Shown piece after piece: positions 10,025-23,554 of a DNA stretch of 64,000 bases. The stretch comes from Ophiodon elongatus (Eukaryota; Chordata; Actinopteri; Perciformes; Hexagrammidae): the NCBI GenBank assembly GCA_016806645.1, contig JACSYO010000503.1, positions 2,218,501-2,282,500 on the forward strand, given 5' to 3'. Within the stretch, counting starts at the first letter, position 1, and each line of letters opens with the position of its first letter. Under the pieces are notes generated by a model. That model searched no databases. It saw only the letters and a list, made by a program, of their open reading frames with translations, and was not told the DNA's origin. The position numbers and the translations under genes were made by a program.

Positions 10025-11917
10025 TAATCTATAATAAAAACAGTTGTTTTTTTGCAGCCTCATTATGGAGCAACACTTTATGATGAAGGGTTAATCAAGA
10101 TGGAATACAGTCTAGCACCACAAACCTATCCCTGAGTTTGATAGAGACAAGGAGAAGAGGAGTGGAGGCTCTTAGACTATCAAAACAACAACAACTGATT
10201 TCAATCAAACTGGAATTCTGGATACATCCATGAAGGAGTGTTCCTATTAATAATGAATAGAGAAAATCATGCTTGCTGACAAAATGCTGAATAAAAAAGA
10301 AAAATGTGTTCTATGAGATAGAGACGTTTCAGTGCTGAGTCTTAATTAGCCTGTCTGAACCTCCATGTGGGTAATTAATGGAAATACTAAAGTAACATTT
10401 TCACAATGGGAGATGACAAAGACAGGCAGGCGGAGCAGAGGTCGTGTACAAAGGAGTGCGGGGGTGATGGACATCTCTGTATCACACCTTTAATAAAAGG
10501 AAATAGAGGCTCTATTTCTAACACGTTCAAGTTTTCACAGATATATGCCTCATCTCTTACTGATACATGACATCCTGAGTGCTATATGTGTGGAAAAAAA
10601 ACACTTGTGTAAAATTGTGGAAATACAATGTGTGTGTAAAATGTGTATTTCCACATTTTACACACCTAAAAGGTGACATGCCCAATCAAACCACTGTCAC
10701 ATACAGATTACAGAGGCAGTTTTTTGCAGTGCGATCCGAGATTGTCTGTAGCTTGCAAAACCACAAATGCGCCATGGGACTGCAGAGAAGCGGCACTTGC
10801 TGCGACAATGGCTTCTTGTTCCTGTTTCATTTGCAAATATATGCAAATCCTCTAGACACTTTATATGTGTGTGTAATTTCCGCTCAAAAGAAAATGTCCA
10901 CTTTGTTGTATTTTGGATTGCATTGTTTTGCCCTACTTTCCTCCACACCAACTTGGCATGCCGTAGCACTCAGCGCTAGCCCACAGTGTCTGGCAGAGAC
11001 ATGTGTCTGGTGCACGGTTTTTTTGCGATCCTCCCTGCCAGTTTTGCTTTCTAGGGCCACAGTCTGAACCACAGAGGGACGGGGCCCTCGCCATCCACGC
11101 TCACAGCGAGATCTGGAGTGTGATCTGCTCCCAGCCCGCATGTTTTTTTAACTCTTGAATTAACGAGTGTGCCTCAGGATTCGTCATGAAGGCTTTGTTT
11201 GTGTCAAGGATTGTATAATAGCGGTCGATCGCCTGAGATGAGCCACGCCAGGAATATGTAGGCACACTTGGAAAGTAAATTTCTTTCGCATATTCATTCT
11301 TCACACACTAAATCCATATTGCTTTGCAACTTGGCAAGTGGTCCTTCAATCGTGAAACACGGCGGGCTCACATATTCCACAACAAACAGAGCGGGGGAAT
11401 AAAAAATAGATGACTGTCAGATCTGAGATTTCATCACACCTGTCTGGTGAAAAGGAGGGCTGTGTGAAGCTTCTGGCTTCCTGAGGATGGGACTGACCAG
11501 CTAGTACCAGATACTACATATTATACACTCAAGATTAAGCACTATCGCCACACACAGCCTGCAGAAACCAGCAGGCACTTGTTAATTTAAACAGCGAGAG
11601 GTATGCAAATGATACTTCCCACGGAGGGTGAATAATAAAAACAAATTCATGAGCTCGCAAAAAAAAAAAAAAAGAAGAAAAAAAAACCAAAGGTCTGCAG
11701 CCTCGCTGGAATAACACGAGAAGGGCTGAGCGTCTACAAATGCTTGCGAAGCTGAGGTAATAATTTAGACGTGCCGCCAGAAGACAGATCTCACTGAGCT
11801 TTTAGGAAGCCATGACGGCACCTCATCCGTCATCTGTCATCCTCCCCTCAGCCCATCTCCTGGGCCCCGGCTGGAGAGCAGCCTCCGTCTCTCCGTGCCC
11901 ACATAGACAGACAGACA
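10025..11917. other. non-coding segment with a small perfect hairpin
   Basis: Mostly unique sequence. A perfect 14-bp stem (10632-10645 with 10652-10665, arms GTGTGTAAAATGTG and complement, 6-base loop) is present. An A-rich tract lies at 11659-11687. Open frames of up to 162 codons (around 10579-11067) overlap other frames on both strands and have no recognisable domain. Confidence 0.45.
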
Positions 11918-11925
11918 AACACACA

Positions 11926-11994
<69 letters not shown>
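11918..11994. repeat. (CA)n microsatellite
   Basis: About 35 CA dinucleotides with two early CAAA interruptions, typical of polymorphic vertebrate microsatellites. Confidence 0.97.
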
Positions 11995-11995
<1 letters not shown>

Positions 11996-12597
11996 TATGA
12001 TGGATGAGGGGAGCGGGCACACAAGCCTTACTCTTTCAACAGAGCGTGACTCCATTTACACCTACAACGTTACCAGCGAGCGCTTGTCTGGCCGGCGGAT
12101 CGCGCCGTTTGTCCTCATCCACCCAGTTTTAGGAACGACATGTAGGGCCACCTTGCCTCCATTTTCACTCTGTGACTCCGATCTTTTCCCATTAAAAAGG
12201 AAAAAAAAAAACATGTAATAGCATATTAAAATGTTGCTTCCGGCATTCCAAAAAAATTCAAATTCAAAATAGTGAGTCAGAGTGAGATCTGCATCCCGAT
12301 TATTTGACTGTAATCTGTCATGAAATCATCTTTGGAAGTTTATATAGCCTCGACTCAGTGTACTGCTGTTTAATTTAGTCGGGTTTAGGCCAAAGACTGT
12401 CAGAAATATTTTGGATCGTTTCTCTTTTTTTCTTTAAAAGGAGAAAAGTCAGCCTGCATTTTCGTACTTTATAGTTATTAAAGCTACTTTACTTTAATGT
12501 CCTCAGCAATGTCAAACTCAAACAGACTTTAACGCGAAAATATGTCATGAATCATTCTCTACTTTTTATACAACCTTAATTACTTTTTTTTTTGCAG
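11995..12597. other. unique non-coding segment left of the exon candidate
   Basis: No repeat or gene recognised. The last 25 bases form a polypyrimidine tract ending in TTTGCAG, described with the next feature. Confidence 0.4.
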
Positions 12598-12665
12598 CTG
12601 ACAGATGTTATGATTTACCTCCATTAAGAAGCCATGAGATACACAAGCTTTTCACTTTTTTAACG
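12598..12665 (+). other. candidate 68-nt exon of unknown gene
   Basis: A strong acceptor-like sequence (T-rich tract ending TTTTTTTTTTGCAG) directly precedes 12598, with a branch-point-like CCTTAAT about 25 bp upstream. A near-consensus donor, ACG|GTAAGT, follows 12665. Exactly one of the three frames is open: beginning at 12600 it reads DRCYDLPPLRSHEI and continues for 22 codons, ending in phase 0 at the donor. The other two frames have stops. I do not recognise the peptide. It could be an alternative or 5' UTR exon, a conserved cassette exon, or a chance pair of splice motifs. No partner exon was identified in the window. Confidence 0.3.
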
Positions 12666-15600
12666 GTAAGTCACCTTGTTCGCATTTGCTTTCAGGGAAA
12701 TTACAAAGTTATTTTACAGTTCCTAAGACGGCACACCTGTCAAAGCCTGTTTCATATTTAATTTGTTTGGGTTCCTCCTCGTTTTTCTGAAACAAGCAGA
12801 TTTCACTTCTTTGTGTCAGAGATATATCTGCGAGTAAAGATGGAGAGCGGTGTTTAATTCCTCCACACGTACCGTGTATGAATATGGATGAGTCTACTTG
12901 AACTTAACGCGACACCAACACAAACAAATAAATAAAACATGTACATTACTTAATGTTTCTCATTTTTAAAAAAAAATCACCCAAACAGTTTAATAGTTTC
13001 TTTTCTATGCAACGCTAACTAAATCCAGAGACTCCCTTGTTTTTCAAAAGTGTCACACTCCTGCAACTATTTGCAAACTTTATGATTGCATGTTAATTGT
13101 GAGAGACTTTGGAAAGACTTTCCCCCGCACGGGGGACCCATGGTGATGTGCTGCTTCAGGAACAAACTGTGCCACAATCAAGAACAGCCTCGTTCTGTTG
13201 TCATGTGCTCTCATTGGGTTTGGGGGGAGATGACTGATGAGCAGAAACCTGTGGCTATACTGAACATCAACTGTTGTGGAACAAATTCAATCTGCGGCAA
13301 TACGGCAACACAAACAACCGAATTATGAAGTAACACTTTGTGACAGAGCATTTCAACAGGTGAATTTTGGAAAAAGGGTTTTTAACAGTGAAGTAAAGAT
13401 TTGTTTTCTCTAGGCCTTTAATGGAAACACGCCAATCACCGCCCCTGGTGCCAAAATATGATGTGTTCATTTTTATTGTAACAACAATCTTTTTTTTTTT
13501 ATTACCCCTATTAGCAGTTATACCCGCATACTTTATACATTCAACTGTGCAATACTGACTCAACAGTGCAATCATTTAGCGCAATACTTTGGTTTATTCT
13601 GTCATTAACAGTACATCTATTTATACTGTATACAAAAACAAATATTCTTAATTATTCATTCTATTCTTGCATTTTTACATACTTAATCATAGATCCCATT
13701 TTCAGCATTATCATTTGCATTGTTGTTGTATAATTAAATATTTCTTATTTATATTTCCTTTTAAATTGTATATTTCTAGCCTAGAATGGGAGCAACTCTA
13801 ACGTAACACAATTAACCCTCCTGGTGGTCAGAAAAAAGCATTTCATTTAATTCTGATATTTCTTCACAGTTTCCTTGCCGCTGTATTGATACCTTACCTC
13901 TCGGAGAAGGGTGCATCACTCAGCTGCGAGTGTGACTACAAACCGAGATCACTCCGTCACGGATTGGGGGGGTTTGGGATCGGGCCTGAGAGAGTCATTA
14001 CTCTCACGACTGCAAGAGGCAGCTTTTCAGGAAAGGGTAAAGGTAGGTAGATAGATTGTTATCGGAGTTGGAACAAATAACCGACGCTCTCATTTTTTCT
14101 GGTGAGGACAGTCCTCAAATAGCAGTGCATCACCGGCTCCAACTGCGCCCATATAGCTGTTTGGCTTGATAATTACACTGGAAACAAAATGGCAAAAATC
14201 CAAGTTCTACATTAGAGGCATCATCACGTCCTGAGATGATGAAAGCATTGTCGAATATGTGGGTTTATTCATCCACAAGCAGATAAAACACTGTTGCTCT
14301 CAGACTGTATGTCATCCACAGCACCACACTGCTATAGGAAACAGAGCATGAAGGCAACAAAAACGCACAAACCTCATCAGCGCTTTGAACGCACCACATT
14401 AGTCTGCGTCCCAAGTCAGGACCACTGTAAGTCAAATTTTTCTTTTTATCCGAGTACATTTTAAAATGAATGTATTCCCAGCCCAAGGAAGGGTTTCTTT
14501 TTTTACTGTGAAACTGAATGTAGAAGCTAGAGGAGAGTTTATTCTTTGGTAGACATGTTTACCTGTTCAGGGGTCAAAAAGGTTGAGAGGAAACACTGGC
14601 TTAATGTGACTTAGTGCTTAAGTGTATGAATATATCAGTGGTGTGGAGTTAAAATATGTATGTAAATGAATTACTGATACACAGCCACGACTAAAGGGGT
14701 TTACACACCGGGGGGCTTTTTTTCTTCTTCTTGCGATTAATTAGCACGTCAATATATTCTGTTCAAACTGCTTTCGTCATGAATACTTTCTGCTTAGTGG
14801 CGCACGGAGCAAAACAGCTTCCTGGTATAGAATTCAGATGGAAAAACACTCGGGTCCTCTGTATCATAAGGGGCCCATCGAACATGCGCACCATAGCATT
14901 TCCGCAGATTTCCATCGCTGCCGTAATGAATACGTTTGACGCTGAATATTCGGCGGTTATATATTTAGCATTTTCCGTGTCGTTTATTCGTCACGCCTCC
15001 GTTGAGTGAAGGCCTTCAGATTCAATACCCAGGTGGCTCGTTTCCAAGACAACGTTTAAATATCAGATTGAAATTAAGAGTGAGAGAAGCCTCAAAGTAT
15101 GTGTACGTGTAATGTGCTGTGACGTAAATTAGGACGTCAGGTGGTGCAGTTATGTTACGGTAAAATGCCATGACAATATATAGTTTTACATAATCTACCA
15201 CTAGCCTGTAATAACATCCTGACTGCTTATCCTCTGAGTTAATATGCATCCGCCAAACTTCCTCCCTCTTCTCCACCTACCTTGAATATGATATCTAAAT
15301 CCATCACATGCTTTCTAACAATCCGTTTGTGCATATTTGTTACCTCCTTGGTGAGTACTTCCACTCAGCCTTTATTAATTTGGAGCTAGGAGGGCCACGG
15401 TTATTTAATTTGATCTGCTGTTTTCTCTTTTCACGTCGGGAATACACAGAGGTTAGCTCTAAAGAGATCCAGTGACAGACTCCACAGATTACACAAACTA
15501 ATAAAAACACCACACGCATTTTACAGGGATTAGGTCAAATTAACATATTTGAAATCAGGTTTATTTGCTCACACCGCTTCTGAATAATAATGTTTTCCTC

Positions 15601-15889
15601 ATTTTATCTACCAGAGATTTGATCAACTTCGTGTGTAACGTCTTGCCTTTTTTTTTTTCTTCTTCTTCTTCTTTTTTACTATTGCTTCCCTGTTTATTTA
15701 GATATTTATTCTTTTACCGTTTTCTATTTATTTATTTTTTTTGCTGATCCTGCTCCGATCGATTGGCTGCACTCGGTTGCAGCTCAGAGGGATGTGTAGG
15801 AGGTGTGTGGGCGTTTTATGATCCGTCCTCATCCTCTTTCCATCCTGTAAAGTGCTTAACGACAATCAATCTCCACCTCCTCCCCATCC
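12666..15889. other. unique non-coding DNA
   Basis: No mobile element or gene recognised. A T/C-rich tract lies at 15649-15680. 14720-15060 is unusually CpG-containing for its surroundings and has TAATTAG cores; it is a weak candidate for a regulatory element. The 92-codon frame there lacks an ATG at its start and any domain. Confidence 0.4.
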
Positions 15890-15989
15890 CCCCAACACTC
15901 CCCCCTCCCCTCCTTAGGAGATAACGTCGACCATGAGGTTGGTATTGATTCGTGAAGAGGCCTCCAGGTGGTCTTTAGTCATTCCAGAA

Positions 15990-16320
15990 ACCTCACCTAT
16001 TGCCGACACAGAGAAATACTGATTTAGAAGGAATCGAGTAACTCAGGAGACATAACCTCTAATAATTAAATTAGTTGGCTGGTGAATGGGGCAGTTAGAT
16101 TAGTTGGTTACATAATGAATTGTGCTGCCCATCTGATTGCCACATAGATTTGTGCACCGGTCGCCATTTGCAGGTGAGTTTGAATTTGGCTCCCAGATGG
16201 CCGCTGAGGTTGGATTGTGGCACAAAAGGACTATAACATCAGATTCTGTGTATTGATTAATACAATCCCCTGATCATATCTGTCATCTATCAGCCATTTC
16301 ACAGGATTTCAGGGGAGAAA
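15990..16320. promoter_or_regulatory. candidate distal regulatory element
   Basis: A repeat-free segment dense in developmental factor-type cores: TAATAATTAAATTAG near 16060, TAATGAATTG, TTGATTAAT near 16253, and E-boxes CATCTG, CAGATG and CAGGTG between 16130 and 16200. All coding frames are broken. This composition is common in conserved non-coding elements near vertebrate developmental genes, but conservation cannot be judged from one sequence. Confidence 0.22.
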
Positions 16321-19300
16321 AAGCGGTCTCGTTGAGGTGAAAGTGTTATCGTCAATACAACTAAAGACAGCCCACAAGCCCCGGGGTAATTTTTTCTTTT
16401 CTTTTTTTTCTTTAAAAATGGATTTTGTATACAAATGTGTCTGACATTCAGAACATTTTTGTTACTGAAAGGTACGATTCAAAATTCAGTGCGTGAGTAC
16501 CGAGAGGGATCAATGTTGCAGGAGATTGGCTCGGGTTGTAAGAGGCAATCCTTACAAAATGGAAGGTCACTGCTTCGGTCCATTATGACACCCACTGTCT
16601 ATTCTGATTAAGAAAGACAATGAACTGCCACTGTGGGAGCACCACCGGTATGTTAACCTGCTGGTCCGTCTTTACTGTGATAAATACCCATCTGCCTCAA
16701 CTGAATCTGCAATGGAACAATTTCCTCCTTCAACTTAGTTGATGATATGGGAGTTCTATAAACCTTCCACACCAAAAACGAATGCGCGTATACGCTTTTA
16801 TCCGAAGCGTGTAAAATCAAATGCATTTCTCATCCTCTTTTCTTTTTCATTCCTCACAATTTTAACCCTTGAGAGGTAGGTCTTTCAGTGAGAAGACGTC
16901 CCGTGCATCAGGCTGAGGACTGCCCGCCACACGTCACATATGACGGCACGCATGTAATGAGCAGATTCTGTTCATTCTGCTTTTTCACCGCCGTGAGGCT
17001 GAACACACACGGAAGCATCAGAACTCTGGTTTGCTTTGTCGTAACGCGCCACGGCATTTACGACAAAATAACAGGTCAAACTAAATTTCCCCTTAACTGC
17101 GGTCCCTGTGCACTCCCCCCGCAAGCCCCCCCCCACCGAGTGCCCAAAGCATTTGCATTAATCACCATCCTCATGCATTTTGTTTTTTCTGCCCTGTTCT
17201 GTAGAGGTTCATGTGAGGCGGTAAAGCTGTCGAGAAAGTTACCAGAAAAAAAAAAGATGTAACACCCCAGCCCATTTTAGGAGCCTCTCTCTGTCGTCAT
17301 GTTCATGCTAATACGCCTCATTATGATGCTTCATATAAATCTGGGGCCGCACAGGAAGTCACGTGGCGAGGACTTGGTTACACTCTTTTGGAGGTCATTC
17401 AAATTCATTGGCGACCTGGCGTAATTAATCAAAATAATGTACCCTGGAAAAAAACGAAGCCTGTTGGACAGCAGCGTTCATACAACGATGGGAGTGTATT
17501 TGACTCTGTGCCAAAGTATCCATGTTGGCTTGGCACGGGAGTGGAGGCAGCTTTGCATAACTCTCCATTGTTTCTCTGCACCCCAAAATAATCTGGACGA
17601 TAGAACCTATGAGAAGGGCCACAACATTGTTTGTGCTTTCTTTCACAATTTGTGTCACAAACATTTTTGCATACTAGGCCTGTGGCTCCGTGTTAAGCAG
17701 CCACCAGAAAGACTTAAATGTCTGACTGTCTCTGCAGATATTGCTGCATTTACATATGAATGTCTATGGGGGAAAATGTCCTCTCTGAATTACTCCTTAC
17801 CGACAATGTCTTTAATTTGAAGTACATAGGTGCTATAAAAGGAATTGACAAACAGACTTTAGCTGTTAAGTCTTTATATACTGATATATATTCACTCTGG
17901 TTTCCACTTATCTTTGCTTCAAATTAATTCAGTGCACAAAATAAACTATCAGCTGTTTGTTTTTTCTCACGTCGGTCACAAAAGCCTTTAAAAAAAAATT
18001 AAGCTTTGGATACAAAAGGATACAAAGGTTAATATGGAAGCCATGTTCCACTTATATGGCAAATAATACGAATAGATGGTTCAATTTGAACTACTTCAAG
18101 ATAATATATATATATATATATATATTTGTAAGACATAAAAGAAAAAAATACAAGTGGCATGCTAGACACAGTTATAATGTGTTTGTAGACTGCAAACTAA
18201 CTTCAGATGTACTGATTTTGATGAACAAAAATATATTTTAAACAATTTATTTTTCTGCAGGATTGTTTTGTCTTCAAGGAAGTGATCTTGTTGCCCCCAG
18301 GTGCATCCTAAACTGGCCCCTTTCCCTTCACTTCAGAGTGAAGACATTTATAGCCTCCTCAGTCATTTCACCAGCTGAGTTAGTTTTTTTCTTCTTTAAT
18401 CCACAATGGGGCTTTAGTGTAATGTGCATACACAGAAATGCCACTTCAGTTATCTGGAACTGCTGTAATGAGAGTAAACACGGTCCATTAAGGTTCACCC
18501 TCCTACGCCGCTCACTGTGATCACTGAATACTAACAAAATAAAATGAAATAAAGAAGAAGAAGAAGACAAAATAAAAGGCCTTGAGGGGGAGTTTCAATT
18601 AAGCCACGTGCACAAATAAATGAAAAATGTAAAGGTACACAGAAGGCTGTGTTGTTTCCCCTCTCTCCTGTACTCTTAGCCTTAACATTTAGACAGGTGA
18701 CGGGAATAAATGAGCGGAGGAACATGAAAAATGAAAATGCTTCAAAATGGGGAACGAGGGGACGCTGAACGGTCTGATGAGTATGAAAAGGATGTGGATC
18801 TCAGGCTATGGGCTGCACAGTAACACCTATGGGAAATTTGTGTTAAGCTGAGCGGACACTTTGTGTTTTTATGTACGTTGTGTTAACTCGTTTTAATCTG
18901 CCTTTCTGCACGGCCGAAACTTGGGACTTTTTTTTCAGGCCCCCCACTGTACGGATCAATTGATCGGCTCCCGGCGACGTGGCGCTCACACTGAACGAAA
19001 GCCCTGAAACCAATAAAGATTATTCAAACAGGATGACTGTGTCGTCAACAAAGTTGGCATCACTTTGTGAAATTCTACTATGAAGAAAATGTGAGAGGAA
19101 AAGGGAAAAAAATATGAAGCTGTAGATTGCTGGACCAGTTTTATTAAAACAAGCTCCCTACAGTTTGGAACAGATCTTTTGACAGCAGCTAGAGCTGGTG
19201 CGATATCGCCTAAATCTCTGGTCAGTTCAAATCTCTGTAACAATACACATCACGATATAGCGTGTTTTCTGGTAATTCAATTCATAGTCGGCATGAAAAA

Positions 19301-20149
19301 CCGATTGCTGGACGAGATCAGCTGAATAAACACAAAATAAAGGTGTTTTTTGTGTACTTCTGTGTAAAATTACATAACTGACAAATGAAAAAATATTATG
19401 GATTTTGGTAATTTCTTGGTCCGTGTCTGACTTCCTTTCAAGCTATTCTTGTTTATGGCTGAGGGCTGAGACCGGTTTTGTATGTTGTTACCTCTTTGTG
19501 ATGGCAAAACACCTGTTTGCTCCAGAAAACATTGCCCAACAGACAAGTACAAATAACTATAAACAATTGGCATTATTTGATTGTTTAGCGTTGTATATCG
19601 TCTTTTCATCTCAACAGCAGCCATGTGGGAAATTAAACCGTTAAAACTGCCAAGGCATCCAACCCAAAAGTATCTGACTTGCCAGAAATCCGACCGATCG
19701 TCGAAGATCCAGATCATTGGATCATTCAGGCAATTCATCAGGCGCTGTGATCCCCCCCACCCCCCCTAGACTGCATGTCAAACCACAGCCAATCTGGCAG
19801 AGATAAATCCATACAGTGTCTGCCCAGCTTTAGACAGCGCTCCCAACTACCATCGTGAAAACATCAAATGAGGTAACACAGTGTTGACGAATGGTCTTCA
19901 TCCCTCCAGCAGAGTTCCTCAGACTTGAAGAGTCTTAGGCAGGCTGCACTGAAAGTGGTGGCCCAACAACACCTTATTAAGACGGCGTGATAGTTTGATT
20001 CTTTCCTTTCATTAGTCACCCTTTTGTATCGCAATTGCATCATTCCATGTAATCCATTCAATTAGTGTCTGGGGTCCATTGTTCACTGTATTTGTAGAGA
20101 GGGACAGCTTTGACACAGTGAAAGGAGGAGGCAGGCATTGGAACCACGG
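16321..20149. other. unique non-coding DNA
   Basis: Contains a short (AT)n block at 18103-18126 and a C-run at 19750-19766. A stretch at 19185-19265 ('gcgatatcgcc', 'cacgatatagcg') weakly resembles a dispersed fish repeat. 17290-17480 is a repeat-free AT-rich segment with TAATTAATCAAAATAAT. No gene recognised. Confidence 0.4.
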
Positions 20150-20151
20150 CA

Positions 20152-20440
20152 GGGGTGGAACATCACTTAATGCATGTACCTAAGTCCTGTAAGTACAACT
20201 TTAGGTACTTACGGTCAATTTAACTTTTATCATTGTATTCCACTATAGTTTAGTGGCAAATTGAAACTGCCTTTGACACTGTTGCATAAATGTATTCATG
20301 AAGATTTTATGGGTTGTCTGTGTGTGTGTTGTCCTGGCTGTGAAAACAAATCTCCCCATTTGGGACAACAAAAATAGTTCTAAGTACATTTGAGAGATAA
20401 GTAAATGAACATGAATGACTGAATACTTCTTCCATCACCG
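20152..20440 (+). repeat. degenerate dispersed fish repeat fragments
   Basis: 20152-20260 follows the wording of a widespread fish repeat ('ggggtggaa..', 'cttaa..gtacctaagt..tgtaagtaca', 'tattccacta'). 20335-20385 ('caaatctccccatttgggacaacaaaaatagttct') resembles a non-LTR tail of the 'tttccccattgtgggacaataaag' type. Both are strongly diverged and unclassified. Confidence 0.4.
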
Positions 20441-20547
20441 CCCTACCTTACCATTACAGTCATGACCAAGTGGCTAGCCACCCTCAACCGCAGCCTGATT
20501 TTATGGGTTTATTTAATTCAATTCATTCTCATTAAAGGTATTTATTC

Positions 20548-20880
20548 CATTCCATTATCCGAAACGCTTATCCTTTTCAGGGTCGCTGGAGTCAATCCTA
20601 CCTGACGTTGGGCGAAGGCAGGGTTCACCCTGGACAGGTCAACAGTTTATCGCAGGGCACAAACAGTCACGCTCACATTCCCACCTACGGGCAATTCAGA
20701 GTCTTAGTAACCTAAGCTGCATGATTTTTGACCGTGGGAGGAGAATCCAGGGGGAACCCATGCTGCCATGGGGAGAACATGCAAACTCCACACAGAAGGA
20801 CCGCCCGGGATCAGGGATCAAACCCGGGCCCCTCTTGCTGTGAGGTAACGATTCTAGCCACTACACCAATGTGCAGCCCA
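20548..20880 (-). mobile_element. L2-type LINE 3' end
   Basis: On the complement the order is: CCTCACAGCAAGAGGGG, a 'cccgggtttgatccc' block, TCTGTGTGGAGTTTGCATG, TTCTCCCCATGG, a 'cctcccac' block, GAATTGCCCGTAGGTG, ACCTGTCCAGGGTGAACC and CAGCGACCCTGAAAAGG, ending near a 'ggataatggaatgg' tail. This is the standard fish L2-clade 3' region. It is a 5'-truncated copy without coding sequence. The 'gatcaaacccggg' string is part of this element, not a tRNA. Confidence 0.82.
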
Positions 20881-23550
20881 AGGAATTTTTGCACTGTGTT
20901 GAAATATTTCTTCTTGTAAAGTTGCTTAAATCTAGGTATCTAAGCAACTTATTTAAAACCGGTGACGTCCAATTAATGCTGCACTTGAGGATGATCCTAA
21001 TCTCTCGCGTTCGTCAAATTTCACCAATATATCACAAAATCTCTTCTGACATTGGTGACCAGGCCGAGCCCCCAAAGAAAGGGTCCAGAAAACCATCGTC
21101 ACTACTCCCCCGTGCACTTCTGAGAGTGTTGGGCATTTCCTGTCTGTTGGGATGCAGGTAGCACGATCTACTTGATGCTAATAATGTAGTCCCTCAGCCT
21201 GTCTTAAATGGAATTCAGGCCAAACGTGACAGGAATACTTCCCTCGTCAAAGTCATGTTGCATAGATAGTCACCCGTTCATCGACTGCTGCGACGGGGAT
21301 GCGAGGAGTCAAGTGCACTCAGCCTTTGCTCTCTGCGTGGGCTTCATCTTCTGGATATCTGTCTCTTTGGGGGCCGCCATTTTAATATTCAAACCAAGCA
21401 GAGAGAACAAGTGCAGAGGGACAGCGGCCATTTGAATAATTGAAGAGGCTTCGTAGTGCTAGAGGATCCTCTCTCTCTCTCTCTCTCTCTCCACCATATT
21501 TTTCCTTCCATCTTTTTTCCAGCCCGGCTTCTTGAAGTTTGTCCCAGAAAGCAGTCTGGGACGTGTGCTACAACAGCAGCCGATCCAACAATCCCAATAG
21601 GTTGATGGAGGAAGATAGAAAAGAAGGAAGATGGGGGAAAAGAGAGGTCTCACAGAGAGAAAGAAATATACAGGCCAAATCTATTTTGACAGAAAAATGG
21701 CTGTGGACCAAAACGAGGGATGAAAAGAATCAACTAAAGCCATCTCGGCCTATAATTTGTTAAACACTTTTACATAGCTTTCCCCATCTGGGTCCTTCAA
21801 TTTGTTTGACAGACTTTAAAGCCAGAATGTCTAAATAACTCAGCGACAGGAACCTTCCTCCCTCCCAAAAGACTGAAAGAAGCATAAAGCCGATTTACAT
21901 TTTAAACATTCGCTCTCATATCTATCACATCTCAAGCAGTTCAATGAAAACTATCTGAGGTTCAATGAAGACAACAAAATGTGATCCACATTCATGTTAG
22001 GGGCGTCGGTTAGGAATGCTTGCATGTTAAAATCCACCTGGCTGCACATGCATTGAGAAGACCAGAGCAAATTGGTCGACGGAGGCAGTATTTGAGAGTA
22101 TTTTTGATCAAGTATTTAAGAGGCTCATTTGTCTGGCTGAATAAAGGTTAAAAAGTAAACATCAATCTTTCAAAAACTATAACTTAAACTTGTCAAAAAT
22201 GTTATTAACATACATCAAGACTCAGTCAATCAAAGAACTCCCGAGCGAGCATATTTGATGGATTCGTTCATAAAAATGAATGAAAATATAAGCCTGGTCA
22301 AAACCATTTCCAACTTTGCCTTTTTCAGAGAAAACACAAGTAATAGAAGCTGTCAAGCTGTCAAAAATGCTTCAAACTCCATGTGTTGATTCACCGCCCT
22401 CGTCATTTGTGGGCTGGCAATCTTTGGCATTGACACGGAGCATTGCTGTTGTATGGATTCATGGCTTAATAAGAAATACAGTATTTTTATATTGTCCTTG
22501 CGAGAAACAAACGTTGTAATGAGGGAGTACACTGTCGAAGCCGCATGTGGTTGACATTGATTTGATCGTGCAGATCTGCTGAGGCTTTCATTTACAGCAA
22601 CACCGGGTGTTTGCATCCCTCCCCTTTGTTCCGCGCGCCTTTATTTTTAATTCTTCTGCTCAGGAGATCTCGAGGAATTAGAATTCACATTTCATCAAAG
22701 CGTGAATAAAACGCTGATAACAGAAAATATATCAAATGTATCTCCAGTGTTTGCAGGGGAGACTGTGAAAAAAGACTTGCCGTTATGCAACTGTTGCCAC
22801 ATTAATATTAGTGCAGCGTACGAAAAATCGTTCTGAAGTAAAGTCCAATTATGCCTCAACACAGGTGGACTGAAACACCACTAAAGGTCCAGTTTTGAAA
22901 TGAAAAAAATTTGCTCAGATAAGATCTCCACCGATTTAGCTTTGTAGACCAGGATTATATTTAATCTTTGTGAAATTGGCTTTTGTTTAGCGGACATACT
23001 TTTTTTTGTTTTGCATGAGGAGGAAAGTTTTGACTTTCACAGACGCGTAAAAAGCACTGAAATGTTTCATGAGAGCGTCTGAACTGCTTTCAGTTCCAGA
23101 TACTGAGGTGTGATAGCTGAACAAAAAAGGGGACTTAAGATCGTATGTACCGGTATTGTCCACCAAATTATAACCCTTATTAATCATTTTGCCGTGTCAT
23201 GGCAAAATCAGTTGAAACGTATAGTGTGTGCTGACGTCTGTTTTGTTGAAAAAAAAGATCTTTAACAATGACAAACAGATGCACAAGGACACAGTTGAGC
23301 TTCACTTCTAAGGTTGAGAGTCTGACTTTGATTCAGTCTTTTAGGTCTTATTATGATCCTCCCACACGCACTTTTTTCATCTCAGTTGCATATGAAACTC
23401 TGCAAAACTCAAAGTTATTCATTATACATTGAATATATGCATTAGATTATAGCTCTCAGCCTTAAAAAAGAAAAAAAAGGGGGGGATGTATTGTAGATGA
23501 GGGACTTGGGACAAATCACAGAATCATGTGTTGATGTATGATAGATGGAC
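20881..23550. other. unique non-coding DNA
   Basis: Contains a (CT)n microsatellite at 21469-21491. 22290-22660 is a repeat-free, balanced segment that could be regulatory, without direct support. No gene recognised. Confidence 0.4.
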
Positions 23551-23554
23551 AGAA

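Noticed and set aside
10579..11067. 162-codon plus-strand frame
   Set aside because: Overlapping frames on both strands, no recognisable motif, and the start lies beside a hairpin in AT-rich DNA.
11812..12055. Frames encoding poly-(Thr-His) or poly-(Cys-Val)
   Set aside because: Direct translation of the (CA)n microsatellite.
14731..15009. 92-codon frame in a CpG-containing segment
   Set aside because: It starts at TTG, not ATG, and has no motif or splice support.
18261..18300. 40-bp segment between TTTTCTGCAG and CCCCAG|GTGCAT
   Set aside because: The donor is weak, the segment is very short, and no other support was found.
20810..20850. 'gatcaaacccgggcccc', B-box-like
   Set aside because: It is a standard part of the L2 3' region at 20548-20880.
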